DNA from: an uncultured Rhodospirillaceae bacterium
GTDB lineage: Bacteria; Pseudomonadota; Alphaproteobacteria; UBA8366
Reading direction: 5' to 3'
Length of the DNA: 64,000 bases
Assembly: GCA_913043025.1 (NCBI GenBank)
Contig: CAJWLM010000006.1
Location: forward strand, 93,757 to 157,756
The position numbers and the translations under genes were made by a program. The notes beneath the pieces are model-generated. The model was not told the DNA's origin, ran no database searches, and saw nothing but the letters and a program-made list of their open reading frames with translations. Within the stretch, counting starts at the first letter, position 1. Every line of letters starts with the position of its first letter. Below, piece after piece: positions 44,084 to 53,605 of the stretch.

Positions 44084-46746
44084 TTTTTTTCTGCCTTACT
44101 TAATGCGCTTTCAATATCGGCAAGGGCTTGCGCTGCCCCAGCACCAATTGGGCCACCTGTCTGCGCCATGTCAGGTCGACCACCACCTGCTTTCCCTCCG
44201 ATTGCGGATGCACCTGCACGAACCAAATTTACCGCGTCTACTCGATCCACAAGGTCTTTAGTTACCCCTACTACCAACGATGCCTTTGAGGAATTAACTC
44301 CGGCGACAGCAATGATGCCAGAGCCCACTTGGATTTTTAATGTATCGACCAGGGATTTTAATTCCTTAGCTGGAATTCCCTCTATCACTTTTGCTACGAA
44401 TTCCATTCCGTTAATAGTTTTGCTATCAGAGACACCGCCTCGTGCTTTTCCCTCTCCGACAGCTATTTTTTGGCGGAGTTGTGATAATTGCTTTTCGATT
44501 CTGCGTCGCTCCTCAAGCAACCCTGAAACGCGCTCCGGAATATCACTAGGACTTACTTTAAGCACCGTTGAGGTCTCTGTAAGCAGCTGTTCCTGCCTCG
44601 TTACATATTGTAAAGCCGCAGCACCTGTGCAGGCCTCAATCCTACGAACTCCTGCAGCAACCGCACTCTCTCCGAGAATTTTAAAGAGCCCAATGTCTCC
44701 TAACCTTTGTACGTGCGTCCCACCGCATAGTTCTCTGGAAAAGATTCGGCCTTCTGAGTCAGTGTCGCCCATTGAAACAACTCGAACTTCGCTTCCATAT
44801 TTTTCCCCAAATAACGCCAAAGCACCAGTCTCCACAGCATCATCTGGCGTCATCAGTAGTGTATTTACACATCCATTACCGCGAATTTGCTTATTAACCG
44901 ACACCTCAACTAGTCTAAGCTCATCACCTTCCACAGGTTTTTGATGGCTAAAATCAAATCGAAGGTACTCTGCCGCAACCAAGGAACCCTTTTGCATAAC
45001 ATGCACTCCCAGTGTTTCTCGGAGTGCACTATGCATCAAGTGTGTAACCGAGTGGTTAACACTTAGTTTTTTACGGCAGGCCTTATCAACCTCCAGATCG
45101 AGTACAGCACCAACAGATATTTCACCATGCACAACTTTCGCGCTATGTAGGTGCATGTCATCAAGTTTTTTCTTGGTATCAGTAACTTTTAATTTTGCAC
45201 CAAACGCCCCCATAGCAATGCCGCGATCACCCTTTTGCCCACCTGATTCAGCGTAAAAAGGTGTCTGATTCACAATGAGTGTTATTTCATCACCCTCCTT
45301 GGCAATATCGGTTGTTTCACCATCGATAATGATCGCAGAAATGATCCCCTCGGTACGCTCTGCGTCGTAGCCTAAAAACTCGGTTGGACCGATTTTCTCG
45401 CGAAGGTCAAACCAAAATGTTTCTGTTAAAACATCCCCGGATCCCATCCATGCTTTTCGGGCGGTTTCGCGCTGATTAGCCATGGCGATATCAAACCCGT
45501 TAATATCTAGTTTTTGATTTTGTCCCCGAAGAATATCTTCCGTGAGATCGCGCGGAAATCCGTATGTGTCATAAAGTTTAAAAGCTACGTCCCCCGGCAG
45601 CTGACCCCCTGAGGGTATTTGGGCTGATTCCTGATCAAGCAACTTTAAACCTCTGGCCAGCATTTCCCTAAACCGCTCTTCCTCGAATCTTAATGTTTCC
45701 CCGATCAATGCCTCAGCACGAATTAGTTCAGGGTATTGTTGCCCCATCGCCAAAACTAGGTTCGGGACTAACTTACTCATCAACGGATCCTTACAGTTTA
45801 ATAAATGAGCGTGGCGCATTGCACGTCTCATAATTCTCCGTAGAACGTAGCCTCTCCCCTCATTAGAAGGTAACACTCCATCAGCAATTAAAAAGCTGCA
45901 AGCCCGGAGGTGATCAGCAATTACCCGGTGCGAAGTTGCCGCCGCTCCGTCGGGATCTGTACCACTTGCCTTTGCAGAGGCTTCTATCAAATCGCGTAAT
46001 AAATCTATGTTATAATTATCATGTGTACCCTGAAGAACGGCAGCTATGCGTTCAAGCCCCATACCCGTGTCAATAGAAGGTCGAGGTAAGTTAATCCTCT
46101 CACCTTCAGACACCTGATCGTATTGCATAAAAACTAGATTCCAAATTTCTACAAATCGGTCTCCGTCCTCATCGGCTGTTCCGGGCGGTCCTCCCGCTAT
46201 ATGTTCCCCGTGATCATAGAATATTTCTGAACACGGTCCACATGGGCCAGTATTACCCATTGCCCAGAAATTATCCGAACTTGAGATTGGAATTATTTTA
46301 CTATCGGGAAGGCCGGTTATTTTTCGCCAAAGATTGAACGCCTCTTCATCCTCATTATATACGGTTACTAGCAAGCGTTTCTTCTCAATCCCATATTCTT
46401 TAGTTATCAACGACCAAGCACAATCAATTGCATGCTCCTTGAAATAATCGCCAAATGAAAAATTACCAAGCATTTCAAAAAATGTGTGGTGCCTAGCGGT
46501 GTGCCCAACATTTTCTAAATCGTTGTGCTTACCACCGGCACGAACACATTTCTGCGATGTTGTGGCTCTTGAAAATGTAAGTGGCTCGACACCCGTAAAT
46601 ACATTTTTAAATTGCACCATTCCTGCATTAGTAAACAACAATGTAGGATCGTTCCGCGGAACTAACGGCGAGGATTTTACAACCTCATGACCATCTTTGC
46701 GGAAAAATTCTAGAAATGCAGTTCTTATTTCGTTTGTGCTAGTCAT
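44080..46746 (-). CDS. alaS: Alanyl-tRNA synthetase
   Basis: A class II synthetase of 888 residues, normal for AlaS. The N-terminal aminoacylation domain carries [16 protein letters not shown] and [11 protein letters not shown]. The editing domain has the Zn-binding HSVTH and a later CGGTH ([14 protein letters not shown]). The C-Ala domain ends in [12 protein letters not shown]. The track adds 16 residues upstream; ATG 46746 (MTSTNEIR) fits the family and follows GAGAGAG. A nearby alternative is the ATG at 46755. Confidence 0.96.
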   Translation of the reverse strand: MTSTNEIRTAFLEFFRKDGHEVVKSSPLVPRNDPTLLFTNAGMVQFKNVFTGVEPLTFSRATTSQKCVRAGGKHNDLENVGHTARHHTFFEMLGNFSFGDYFKEHAIDCAWSLITKEYGIEKKRLLVTVYNEDEEAFNLWRKITGLPDSKIIPISSSDNFWAMGNTGPCGPCSEIFYDHGEHIAGGPPGTADEDGDRFVEIWNLVFMQYDQVSEGERINLPRPSIDTGMGLERIAAVLQGTHDNYNIDLLRDLIEASAKASGTDPDGAAATSHRVIADHLRACSFLIADGVLPSNEGRGYVLRRIMRRAMRHAHLLNCKDPLMSKLVPNLVLAMGQQYPELIRAEALIGETLRFEEERFREMLARGLKLLDQESAQIPSGGQLPGDVAFKLYDTYGFPRDLTEDILRGQNQKLDINGFDIAMANQRETARKAWMGSGDVLTETFWFDLREKIGPTEFLGYDAERTEGIISAIIIDGETTDIAKEGDEITLIVNQTPFYAESGGQKGDRGIAMGAFGAKLKVTDTKKKLDDMHLHSAKVVHGEISVGAVLDLEVDKACRKKLSVNHSVTHLMHSALRETLGVHVMQKGSLVAAEYLRFDFSHQKPVEGDELRLVEVSVNKQIRGNGCVNTLLMTPDDAVETGALALFGEKYGSEVRVVSMGDTDSEGRIFSRELCGGTHVQRLGDIGLFKILGESAVAAGVRRIEACTGAAALQYVTRQEQLLTETSTVLKVSPSDIPERVSGLLEERRRIEKQLSQLRQKIAVGEGKARGGVSDSKTINGMEFVAKVIEGIPAKELKSLVDTLKIQVGSGIIAVAGVNSSKASLVVGVTKDLVDRVDAVNLVRAGASAIGGKAGGGRPDMAQTGGPIGAGAAQALADIESALSKAEKK

Positions 46747-46897
46747 CTCTCTCATTAAACAAAAGATTCGGCATAAAAACACACACTCTGCCAAAGTCGC
46801 GTTTTAACTTGAGAAAAGCAGCCTGTCCAGCTTATCCGACCATTACTTGTAGTAACCGTAATAGAATGACTTAGCAATATCCAAATAAAATTAACAA

Positions 46898-46922
46898 TTA
46901 AAATGATTATTTGTCATTTTAA
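46898..46922 (-). terminator. AT-rich hairpin downstream of recA
   Basis: TTAAAATGA pairs with TCATTTTAA around a 7-base loop, about 60 bp after the recA stop, in a very AT-rich stretch. The stem is weak because it is AT-rich. Terminator function for recA is plausible but unproven. Confidence 0.35.
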
Positions 46923-46979
46923 TAAATAAAAATTTACTCTAACTACAAATAAAAAGTATTTTTTATTTTGTCATTTTAA

Positions 46980-48107
46980 CTATTTAATATCATTTTGTTC
47001 TATTTCTGGAAGAACTAAGCCATTGTTTTCTTGTTCTGTATCATTTTCGTCATCGTTATTGCTACCCTCAAGCATCACTTCCTTTAAAATACCAGCGTTT
47101 TCTCTAACCTGACGCTCAATATCCAATGCGATATCGGTATTTTCTGACAAAAAGGTTTTTGCATTCTCACGGCCTTGCCCAATGCGTTGATCCCCATATG
47201 AAAACCATGAACCAGACTTTTCCACAATACCTGCATTGACACCAAGGTCTAGCAATTCGCCAGTTTTTGAAATGCCCTCGCCATACATGATATCAAACTC
47301 AACAACTTTAAAAGGCGGCGCAACCTTATTCTTCACTACTTTTACACGTGTTTGATTTCCAACAATATCGTCTTTATCCTTAATTGCACCAATTCGTCTA
47401 ATGTCTAGCCGCACGCTAGAATAAAACTTGAGTGCGTTTCCTCCAGTTGTAGTTTCGGGGCTACCAAACATCACACCAATTTTCATACGGATCTGGTTTA
47501 TAAAAATTACCATAGTTTGAGAACGAGAAATTGAACCTGTTAGCTTACGAAGGGCTTGACTCATAAGCCGCGCCTGAAGGCCAACATGGGTGTCTCCCAT
47601 CTCTCCCTCTAACTCTGCCCGGGGCACCAAAGCAGCAACCGAATCCACAACTAAAACATCTATTGCGCCGGAACGTACCAACGTATCCGCAATTTCAAGT
47701 GCCTGCTCGCCTGCATCCGGTTGGGAGATAAGAAGCTCATCAAGACTCACTCCTAGCTTTTTTGCATAAGATGGATCAAGAGCGTGCTCCGCATCGAGAA
47801 ATGCACACGTTCCACCTTCTTTCTGAGCCTCAGCGAGTACATGTAATGCCAACGTTGTCTTACCAGAACTTTCAGGCCCGTAGATCTCTACAATTCGACC
47901 TTTGGGTAATCCGCCGATACCAAGAGCAATATCAAGCCCAAGCGAACCTGTTGAGACTTCCTCAATATCTACTGCCTGATCCTGTTGACCCAACTTCATG
48001 ATCGAACCTTTCCCATAGGAACGTTCAATCTGGCCTAACGCCGCTTCAAGAGCTTTTTGCTTATCCATGGTATCCTTTTCAACAAGACGCAATGCCGATT
48101 GCGACAT
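46980..48107 (-). CDS. recA: Recombinase A
   Basis: RecA directs homologous recombination and triggers LexA cleavage. Walker A is GPESSGKTT, with [20 protein letters not shown] and the L2-region [22 protein letters not shown]. The track start at 48185 is too early: ATG 48107 (MSQSALRLV) has AAGGAAAA at good distance. This gives 375 residues with an acidic C-terminal tail. An SOS box and promoter lie about 100-150 bp upstream. Confidence 0.97.
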   Translation of the reverse strand: MSQSALRLVEKDTMDKQKALEAALGQIERSYGKGSIMKLGQQDQAVDIEEVSTGSLGLDIALGIGGLPKGRIVEIYGPESSGKTTLALHVLAEAQKEGGTCAFLDAEHALDPSYAKKLGVSLDELLISQPDAGEQALEIADTLVRSGAIDVLVVDSVAALVPRAELEGEMGDTHVGLQARLMSQALRKLTGSISRSQTMVIFINQIRMKIGVMFGSPETTTGGNALKFYSSVRLDIRRIGAIKDKDDIVGNQTRVKVVKNKVAPPFKVVEFDIMYGEGISKTGELLDLGVNAGIVEKSGSWFSYGDQRIGQGRENAKTFLSENTDIALDIERQVRENAGILKEVMLEGSNNDDENDTEQENNGLVLPEIEQNDIK

Positions 48108-48210
48108 GATAATTTTCCTTTCTCTTATTTCACAGCGATCTCTGACTGGCAACCTAAGCCCAATAAATGCCGAGACACTCTGCAAAGTTAAACCATCAAC
48201 TGTGAATACA

Positions 48211-48238
48211 AATGTACCTTATTTGTTCTTTCTTGCAA
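48211..48238 (-). promoter_or_regulatory. Putative recA promoter
   Basis: On the minus strand TTGCAA (-35-like) and TACATT (-10-like) are 16 bases apart. They lie directly downstream of the SOS box, so LexA bound there would cover or abut the -35. Confidence 0.45.
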
Positions 48239-48253
48239 GTTCTATTTTTGTTC
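48239..48253 (-). promoter_or_regulatory. Alphaproteobacterial SOS box (LexA operator) of recA
   Basis: GTTC-TATTTTT-GTTC is an exact match to the alphaproteobacterial LexA operator, a direct repeat GTTC-N7-GTTC (GAAC-N7-GAAC on the gene strand). A third GTTC lies 10 bases to the left (48225-48228). Position upstream of recA supports the call. Confidence 0.75.
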
Positions 48254-48487
48254 TTTTTTATAAAAAATTTGTCCAATGGAAACAATGTTGTATAGGTACT
48301 ATTTTCTAACGCAGATTTTTTGTAACCTTTTAAAAATAAAAAAATATTATTTTTAATAGTTTCCCTACCAATATGGACAAGTGAAAATTTATTTAGCATT
48401 TGAAAATTGATCACAGTATGCCATTTTCTGTTCTCGATTCTCTAAAATGGTATGGCAGACTTCCATTTGGATTTTGTAATGAGCAGC

Positions 48488-49579
48488 CTACTGGGCCAAG
48501 CCCTCCGTTTCCATCTTCCCTCTTCGGAGTCCCCAAACATAACTAATTACCTCTGCAACCGCCTGGTAATGTTCAGGGGGAACCTCATCGTCTAAATCAA
48601 CAGCTGCAAAAAGAGCTCTGGCCAATGGTGGGTTTTCGACAATCGTAATGGAATTTTCTTCCGCTATTTCGCGAATGCGTTGTGCAATCAAGTCTTGCCC
48701 CTTCGCAACGACTTTAGGAGCCTCCATTTCATCTGAGTCATATTTAAGTGCTACTGCAAAGTGAGTTGGGTTTGTGATTACTACATCTGCATCAGGAACC
48801 GCTGCCATCATGCGCTGACGAGCACGGTCCTGGCGAATTTGGCGTAATCGCTGCTTTGCGGTTGGATCACCTTCAGCTTGTTTGTGTTCTTCCTTTACTT
48901 CCTGTTTTGTCATTCTCAGTTGTTTTTTATGCCGATGACGCTGGAAAATTAAATCAGCTATTGCTATCGCTGCGAGAACAGCTATCACCGCCACTAGCAT
49001 TTTCAAAAGAGTGTCATGCAAAATAATCAAAAAATCTTGCATGGAGTAGGAGGTTAGGGAATCAAGCCCTGGGATTAGGGGCAAAACTGGAAGTGCCCCA
49101 ATAATTGCTACTATGCATATTTTTAATATTCCTTTTGCAAACTCATTAAGTTGATTGCCCGAAAAAAGCCGCTTTGCACCTTTTGTAGGGCTGATTTTTT
49201 CAAACTTAAATCCTACTGCTTTTGGAGAAAATACGGGCCCGTTTTGGATCAATGGGCCTGCAATTGCCACCAAGACGATAATCAACAAAACCCAAGCCAA
49301 TGCGCTTCCAACATTTAAAAGTGTGTTGGCAAACACTGCGAACAAATCACCTGGCTGCATTATAAACAGATGAGGAGCCTCGACAAATGGGATCAATGCG
49401 AGCTTTACACCACGCAACGCGGAGGGGAATGCAAAAGTGATTAGAAGGCTCCCTGCAAGCAACATCAACCACGTATTGATTTCCCGGCTGACGGCTATGT
49501 TGCCTCTTTCACGGGCTTCAATCAGCTTTTTCGGTGTCGGTTCTTCTGTTTTTTGAGATTCATCGGCCTGTTCGGACAT
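48488..49579 (-). CDS. flhB: Flagellar export switch protein FlhB
   Basis: 363 residues, normal for FlhB. The N-terminal half has four TM helices; the cytoplasmic half carries the self-cleavage site NPTH at 270-273 (VVITNPTHFAVALKY). The N-terminus (SEKTEEPTPKKL-like) is typical. FlhB controls the change from rod/hook to filament export. It is last in flgB-flgC-fliE-fliQ-fliR-flhB, and has a strong AAAAGGAAAG site. A paralogue of its cleaved domain is encoded at 52461. Confidence 0.96.
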   Translation of the reverse strand: MSEQADESQKTEEPTPKKLIEARERGNIAVSREINTWLMLLAGSLLITFAFPSALRGVKLALIPFVEAPHLFIMQPGDLFAVFANTLLNVGSALAWVLLIIVLVAIAGPLIQNGPVFSPKAVGFKFEKISPTKGAKRLFSGNQLNEFAKGILKICIVAIIGALPVLPLIPGLDSLTSYSMQDFLIILHDTLLKMLVAVIAVLAAIAIADLIFQRHRHKKQLRMTKQEVKEEHKQAEGDPTAKQRLRQIRQDRARQRMMAAVPDADVVITNPTHFAVALKYDSDEMEAPKVVAKGQDLIAQRIREIAEENSITIVENPPLARALFAAVDLDDEVPPEHYQAVAEVISYVWGLRRGKMETEGLAQ

Positions 49580-49609
49580 CGAACTTTCCTTTTGAGACAG
49601 ATTCTCGCG

Positions 49610-50380
49610 CTACGGCGCTAAAAAACGGCCCATATTGAATTGAAAATAATCGAGAAACCACATTAAGGCAGCTGGAAATGCTACCATCATTACAAATAGT
49701 CCGATCCAAATCTGTACAGGAAGTGCCACGAAAAAAACTGGCAGTTGTGGGTTCAATCGAGCAAGCAAACCAAGCCCAGTATAAAAAAGAATTCCAACGA
49801 ATAAAAATGGAGTAGCGATTTGGAAGCCGAGAACAAAACTGCGGGCCACAAACTGAACAAATGTTTCAGCTAGGTCTCCAAACTGCGGCACCAATCCGGG
49901 CACGAATAAACTGTAACTATCTACCACTCCCATCAACATGAGGTGATGAGTATCCGTTATAAAAATCAGCAGCAGTCCAAGTATCGACAAGAAAACCGCT
50001 GGTAATCCGCCAGTATCGGAAAGCAGTGGATTAAAAAGTAAAGCATTTGCGAAGCCCGCATAAAACCCAAGAATTGTTCCGGCTGTTGCTAACCCCGAAA
50101 TCAGCACTCTAGCGATACCACCGATAAAGAAACCGATCAGCATCTCACCGATAACAAGCATAATCAAAGAAAATGGATTAGTAGGAGCCGGGGGGAGATT
50201 TGGCTCCAAAACAGGAGCTAAAACGGCAGTTATCATCAATGCTGCCAGAAGCCTAATGCGAGCCGATATATAGACTTCGCTAAATCCTGGCATAACAGCC
50301 AGAGCAGCGCCCACTCTGGTAAAAATCAAAAAAAACGCGAAGGTCTCGGCTGGAAGAAGTTCCTGCAGATAAGGAGCCAT
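49610..50380 (-). CDS. fliR: Flagellar export protein FliR
   Basis: A 256-residue membrane protein of the export gate, with about six TM helices. The FAFFLIFTRVGAALAVMPGFSE start and the FALALF/GLLARLNPQLPVFFVALPVQIWIG region are standard. FliR assembles with FliP and FliQ into the FliPQR pore. Its gene follows fliQ by 3 bp, showing tight operon packing. Confidence 0.95.
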   Translation of the reverse strand: MAPYLQELLPAETFAFFLIFTRVGAALAVMPGFSEVYISARIRLLAALMITAVLAPVLEPNLPPAPTNPFSLIMLVIGEMLIGFFIGGIARVLISGLATAGTILGFYAGFANALLFNPLLSDTGGLPAVFLSILGLLLIFITDTHHLMLMGVVDSYSLFVPGLVPQFGDLAETFVQFVARSFVLGFQIATPFLFVGILFYTGLGLLARLNPQLPVFFVALPVQIWIGLFVMMVAFPAALMWFLDYFQFNMGRFLAP

Positions 50381-50383
50381 GTT

Positions 50384-50650
50384 TTATGAAATGCCTACTA
50401 TTCGATCGACAATTCCCTCCATATATTTAGTCATAGTTTCAAACATGAAAGGTAACAAAACGATCAAAGATACAAAAACAGCGAGGATTTTAGGGACAAA
50501 TGTAAGTGACATTTCCTGTATTGAGGTTAGAGCTTGAAATATTGCTACCGCTAACCCGACGACTAAACCAATAAGCATCACTGGCGATGCAACGGTCAGC
50601 ATAACCAAAACCGACTCTCTAGCAAATTGAAGGAATTGTGTTTCGTCCAT
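50384..50650 (-). CDS. fliQ: Flagellar export protein FliQ
   Basis: An 88-residue protein with two TM hairpin helices, the smallest FliPQR gate subunit. SPVMLIGLVVGLAVAIFQALTSIQEMSLTFVPKI is a strong family signature. The gene lies between fliE and fliR in the same operon. Confidence 0.95.
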   Translation of the reverse strand: MDETQFLQFARESVLVMLTVASPVMLIGLVVGLAVAIFQALTSIQEMSLTFVPKILAVFVSLIVLLPFMFETMTKYMEGIVDRIVGIS

Positions 50651-50677
50651 GCACCAAAAACCACATAGTCTGCACTA

Positions 50678-50986
50678 TTAAATTGGCATTCGAAGAATTT
50701 CCTGATAGGCGGTAAGCACTCTATCTCTTACCGCAACGACAGTCTGCAAAGTAGTTTGAGCATTATTGAGCGCCATAACTACATCGGTCAAATCGGCTTT
50801 CCCAGCAACTGCATCAACGGTCGCTTTTTCTGCCTCACGACTACTCTTCACCATCTGCTTGGTTGCCGAACCAACCATATCTGCAAAGGTACCAGTTTTT
50901 GGGGACTCAGGAGCTGAAATGCCTGAACCGCTGAGGTTCTGAGCTCGTTTAAAAGCATTGATTGCATCGGTCGGATTAATTGCCAT
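50678..50986 (-). CDS. fliE: Flagellar hook-basal body protein FliE
   Basis: A 102-residue protein joining the MS ring to the proximal rod. The C-terminal two thirds carry the family pattern (FADMVGSATKQMVKSSREAE, DVVMALNNAQTTLQTVVAVRDRVLTAYQEILRMPI). It has no signal peptide, as expected for a type III substrate. The ATG is preceded by AAAAGGA. Confidence 0.94.
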   Translation of the reverse strand: MAINPTDAINAFKRAQNLSGSGISAPESPKTGTFADMVGSATKQMVKSSREAEKATVDAVAGKADLTDVVMALNNAQTTLQTVVAVRDRVLTAYQEILRMPI

Positions 50987-51029
50987 TTTAATTCCTTTTC
51001 AGACTTTTACGCAGGCGCAACTCTAACAG

Positions 51030-51443
51030 TTAGCGCAACAGATCTATGGTTCGTTGAATCATGCGTTTGGACGAGTCAATCATACTTAAATTCGCTTGAT
51101 AGGAACGCTGCGCCTCACGCATATCAACCATCTCTATCAGGGTATTCACATTGGGCATCTTAATGTAACCATCTTTATCGGCAGCTGGATGATTTGGGTC
51201 AAATTGAAGTCTGAATGGACTTTTATCTTTGAATGGGCCTCTCATTTTCACTAAATCTGCCTCAAGAGTTCGATCAAAAACATTCTTAAAGGTTACAACC
51301 CTTCGACGATATGGATCATCGCCCACCTTCTCTGGGCCCGAATTAGCATTTGCCAAATTCTCGGATATAGTACGCAGTCTAGCTCCCTGCGCGCGCATGC
51401 CAGAAGCCGATACATACATCGAGGTTTTAAGATCGGAGGGCAT
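51030..51443 (-). CDS. flgC: Flagellar proximal rod protein FlgC
   Basis: 137 residues. The N-terminus SGMRAQGARLRTISENLANAN is the flagellar axial-protein motif, and the C-terminus MVDMREAQRSYQANLSMIDSSKRM is the matching helix. FlgC builds the proximal rod with FlgB, FlgF and FliE. The Shine-Dalgarno is strong (GAAGGAGAAA). It lies 25 bp after flgB. Confidence 0.95.
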   Translation of the reverse strand: MPSDLKTSMYVSASGMRAQGARLRTISENLANANSGPEKVGDDPYRRRVVTFKNVFDRTLEADLVKMRGPFKDKSPFRLQFDPNHPAADKDGYIKMPNVNTLIEMVDMREAQRSYQANLSMIDSSKRMIQRTIDLLR

Positions 51444-51468
51444 TAATTTTCTCCTTCAAGCTAAATAA

Positions 51469-51879
51469 CTATCGGCCCGCTCCACGGCCAAGCGCGATGC
51501 GGAACAACGACATATGCTTTCGATATAAACTAGTAACTAGCTGGTGGTCGCCTGCGTTTTGAGTGGATTTCAACATCTGCTCTTCAAGCACAACACTATT
51601 ACCCGACGGGTTTATCTCGTAATCTGCGTTTTCACGATTAATGCGAAAAGACTGATCAGTGCCAGAACCTTTTATGTGTCCTTCGTGTGTTCTACTTAAC
51701 GCGCTGCTAAATAACTTGTTGGAAGGCAACTTTCTAAAATCTATCTGCTTCAAATCTTGAGCTCGATAGTTAGGAGTATCGGCATTTGCGATATTCTCCG
51801 CTATCACCCTCTGCCGCTGATTTAACCAGCCCAACTTTTGTTTCATCATACGAAAAACAGGAAAATCGCCTAAATCCAT
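51469..51879 (-). CDS. flgB: Flagellar proximal rod protein FlgB
   Basis: From ATG 51879 the protein has 136 residues and begins MDLGDFPVFRMMKQKLGWL, then RQRVIAENIANADTPNYRA, the typical FlgB opening. The track start at 51978 lies upstream of the predicted sigma-54 transcription start (near 51925) and is not credible. ATG 51879 has AGAGG 7 bases before it. It is the first gene of the flgB-to-flhB operon. Confidence 0.94.
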   Translation of the reverse strand: MDLGDFPVFRMMKQKLGWLNQRQRVIAENIANADTPNYRAQDLKQIDFRKLPSNKLFSSALSRTHEGHIKGSGTDQSFRINRENADYEINPSGNSVVLEEQMLKSTQNAGDHQLVTSLYRKHMSLFRIALGRGAGR

Positions 51880-51935
51880 TTCCGCCTCTATTTGATCAAT
51901 ACTACCAAACATACACCAGCACGACTTTGACGTGC

Positions 51936-51951
51936 TGCACGACCCGTGCCA
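51936..51951 (-). promoter_or_regulatory. Sigma-54 (-24/-12) promoter of the flgB operon
   Basis: On the minus strand TGGCACGGGTCGTGCA matches the consensus TGGCACG-N4-TTGCW at all but one fixed base. Spacing of GG and GC is exactly 10 bases. It lies about 57 bp before the flgB ATG, a normal distance. Confidence 0.72.
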
Positions 51952-52460
51952 GGCCCAAAAGTAAAGTTTACCACACAACCTTGAAACGAAAATACTATAG
52001 CATACAAGGACTACGAAGTGTTTGCGCTTAATTATGCAATTATTATAAAACTTTTACAAGTATAAGGTCAAAGTTATTATTTGGTTTTATTTAATTTCTT
52101 TTAGCGAGTGTCAAACGAGGTCTGCTCATTTCACATTATTTTTTCTGCATATTCACCCCAAAAAGGTAACCAGCATTTTTACGATTCTATGTTTTTGAGG
52201 GCATTCTCCTCGTTCGCATCAATGCGTAAGTTAATTTGACAGGTTCGGAAGCCCTGCTGGCTGTATGAGAAGGTTTACGGCCAAAAGATAAATCACTGAT
52301 TTTATTGAATTATTTTTTCAATACGGCACTGGAACTGAGTTGCACCTAAATATTAAAGTTGTTTTTTAGGTCAGAGAGAAAATCTTTGTTAAGACCGCGA
52401 GCACAGGGTAGGTTGTTATTGCATGACACTTGGCCATCGCAGGCAAGACTGAGGAATATT
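51952..52460. other. Intergenic region between divergent flagellar operons
   Basis: About 500 bp with no gene. It must hold the promoter for the rightward FlhB-C-like/fliO/fliP operon, but I find no clear sigma-54 or sigma-70 match. TTGACA occurs at about 52237 without a convincing -10. A+T-rich in 52010-52130. Confidence 0.4.
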
Positions 52461-52844
52461 TTGCGTCACAAACAATCCGAGAGAAGTAAATCTAATTTCG
52501 AACCGGTAAAAAAACGCTCCGGTGCAACAAAGACTTTAAATAGGGCAAAATCTGCCGCCGCTGAAAAAGTAGCAGTTGCTCTCTCATACGATCCAAGTGA
52601 TGAGTACAGTGCTCCAGAGGTTGTAGCGACTGGTCGTGGACACATCGCAGAGCAGCTTCTTAAACTAGCTCTCGAATATGGAGTTAAAATACACGAAGAC
52701 GCCGATTTAGCAGAAATACTTCACGCACTGGACATAGGCGACGAAATACCCGTCGAAGCTTTCGTCGCTGTAGCTGAAATATTACGCTACATCTACGATA
52801 ATGAGGGCGTCCAACCACCGGAGATTGCCGCTAATGCCGAGTAA
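52461..52844 (+). CDS. FlhB C-terminal-domain-like protein (EscU/YscU/FlhB switch-like)
   Basis: The stretch VAVALSYDPSDEYSAPEVVATGRGHIAEQ lines up with FlhB residues just after the NPTH cleavage site, and ILHALDIGDEIPVEAFVAVAEILRYIY with its end. There is no membrane domain and no NPTH, so it cannot self-cleave. Such FlhB-C-like proteins (FhlB/FlhX) can partly replace the cleaved FlhB domain. The track start at 52359 is TTG with poor context; TTG 52461 has GAGGA close upstream, giving 127 residues. There is no ATG in this frame before the conserved region. It overlaps the next gene by 11 bp. Confidence 0.82.
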   Translation: MRHKQSERSKSNFEPVKKRSGATKTLNRAKSAAAEKVAVALSYDPSDEYSAPEVVATGRGHIAEQLLKLALEYGVKIHEDADLAEILHALDIGDEIPVEAFVAVAEILRYIYDNEGVQPPEIAANAE

Positions 52845-53193
52845 ATCAGACCTTCTTAATGACATAAATGCCATGGCTACCGAAGTAGGCACAGCAATGG
52901 AAAAACTTCAAGCTAATGAGATGGTAACCCTCGATGGGATCGAACCAAGGATCCGTGAAGTTATGGAGGCTGTTGCCGACTTGCCGCCTGATGACGCAGT
53001 AGAGATGCGACCCGCGCTTGTATCACTCCTCGAAAAAATGGAAACTTTTTCAAGTTCATTACAGGAAAAAATAGATCAGCTGAGAATTATGGAAGCAGAT
53101 ACATCCCAAAATCCACCTACTCCAGATTTAGAATCCACCGACATTACAGAAGACAAGAAAAATCTAGATGAAGATGTAAAGGCGAAAGATTGA
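52834..53193 (+). CDS. Hypothetical protein in the fliO-fliP operon
   Basis: A 119-residue hydrophilic, acidic protein. It starts at ATG 52834 (MPSKSDLLNDINAMATEVG), overlapping the FlhB-C-like gene by 11 bp; the track start at 52801 is less likely. Long amphipathic helices with coiled-coil character (LLNDINAMATEVGTAMEKL, LVSLLEKMETFSSSLQEKI) are followed by a disordered charged tail. No signal peptide or TM. I do not recognise a family. Position between an export-switch paralogue and fliO suggests a soluble flagellar assembly or chaperone role. Confidence 0.72.
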   Translation: MPSKSDLLNDINAMATEVGTAMEKLQANEMVTLDGIEPRIREVMEAVADLPPDDAVEMRPALVSLLEKMETFSSSLQEKIDQLRIMEADTSQNPPTPDLESTDITEDKKNLDEDVKAKD

Positions 53194-53248
53194 GAGCAAA
53201 ACACACTGCATATGACTTGGTTTCAGCTTTATCTAGAGAACAGCCTAA

Positions 53249-53605
53249 ATGATAGAATTAGACTACTCCCGGTTCGTTTTGGCACTCATGATTGTCGTGG
53301 GGCTTATCGGCATATTCGCTTTTGTGCTCCGCAGAATAGGGTTTGGCAACATAAGAACGAGCTCGAGCTCCAGACAGCAAAGGCGCCTGACAATCCAAGA
53401 AGTAGCATCCATTGATGCGCGTCGGAAGTTAGTTTTAGTCCGCAGAGACGATACTGAACACCTCGTTTTGCTTGGCCTATCACAAGATTTGCTTATCGAA
53501 AGTGGAATTCCCGTTTCTGATAGCGATAAAACCATAACAAAAAACATAAAGAGAGACAGTGCATTCAAAAGGGTGATTACAGACGTGCTGAGTAAAACAA
53601 AATGA
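53249..53605 (+). CDS. fliO: Flagellar biosynthesis protein FliO
   Basis: A 118-residue protein with one N-terminal TM (about 9-29) and a small cytoplasmic domain with LTIQEVASIDARRKLVLVRRDDTEHLVLLG, the FliO pattern. FliO helps assemble and stabilise FliP in the export gate. Its stop overlaps the fliP ATG (ATGA), as is common. Confidence 0.9.
   Translation: MIELDYSRFVLALMIVVGLIGIFAFVLRRIGFGNIRTSSSSRQQRRLTIQEVASIDARRKLVLVRRDDTEHLVLLGLSQDLLIESGIPVSDSDKTITKNIKRDSAFKRVITDVLSKTK

Noticed and set aside
43898-44944. 348-aa plus-strand ORF
   Set aside because: It lies antisense across the end of alaS and the start of moxR, both certain, and has the Ser/Pro-rich look of a shadow.
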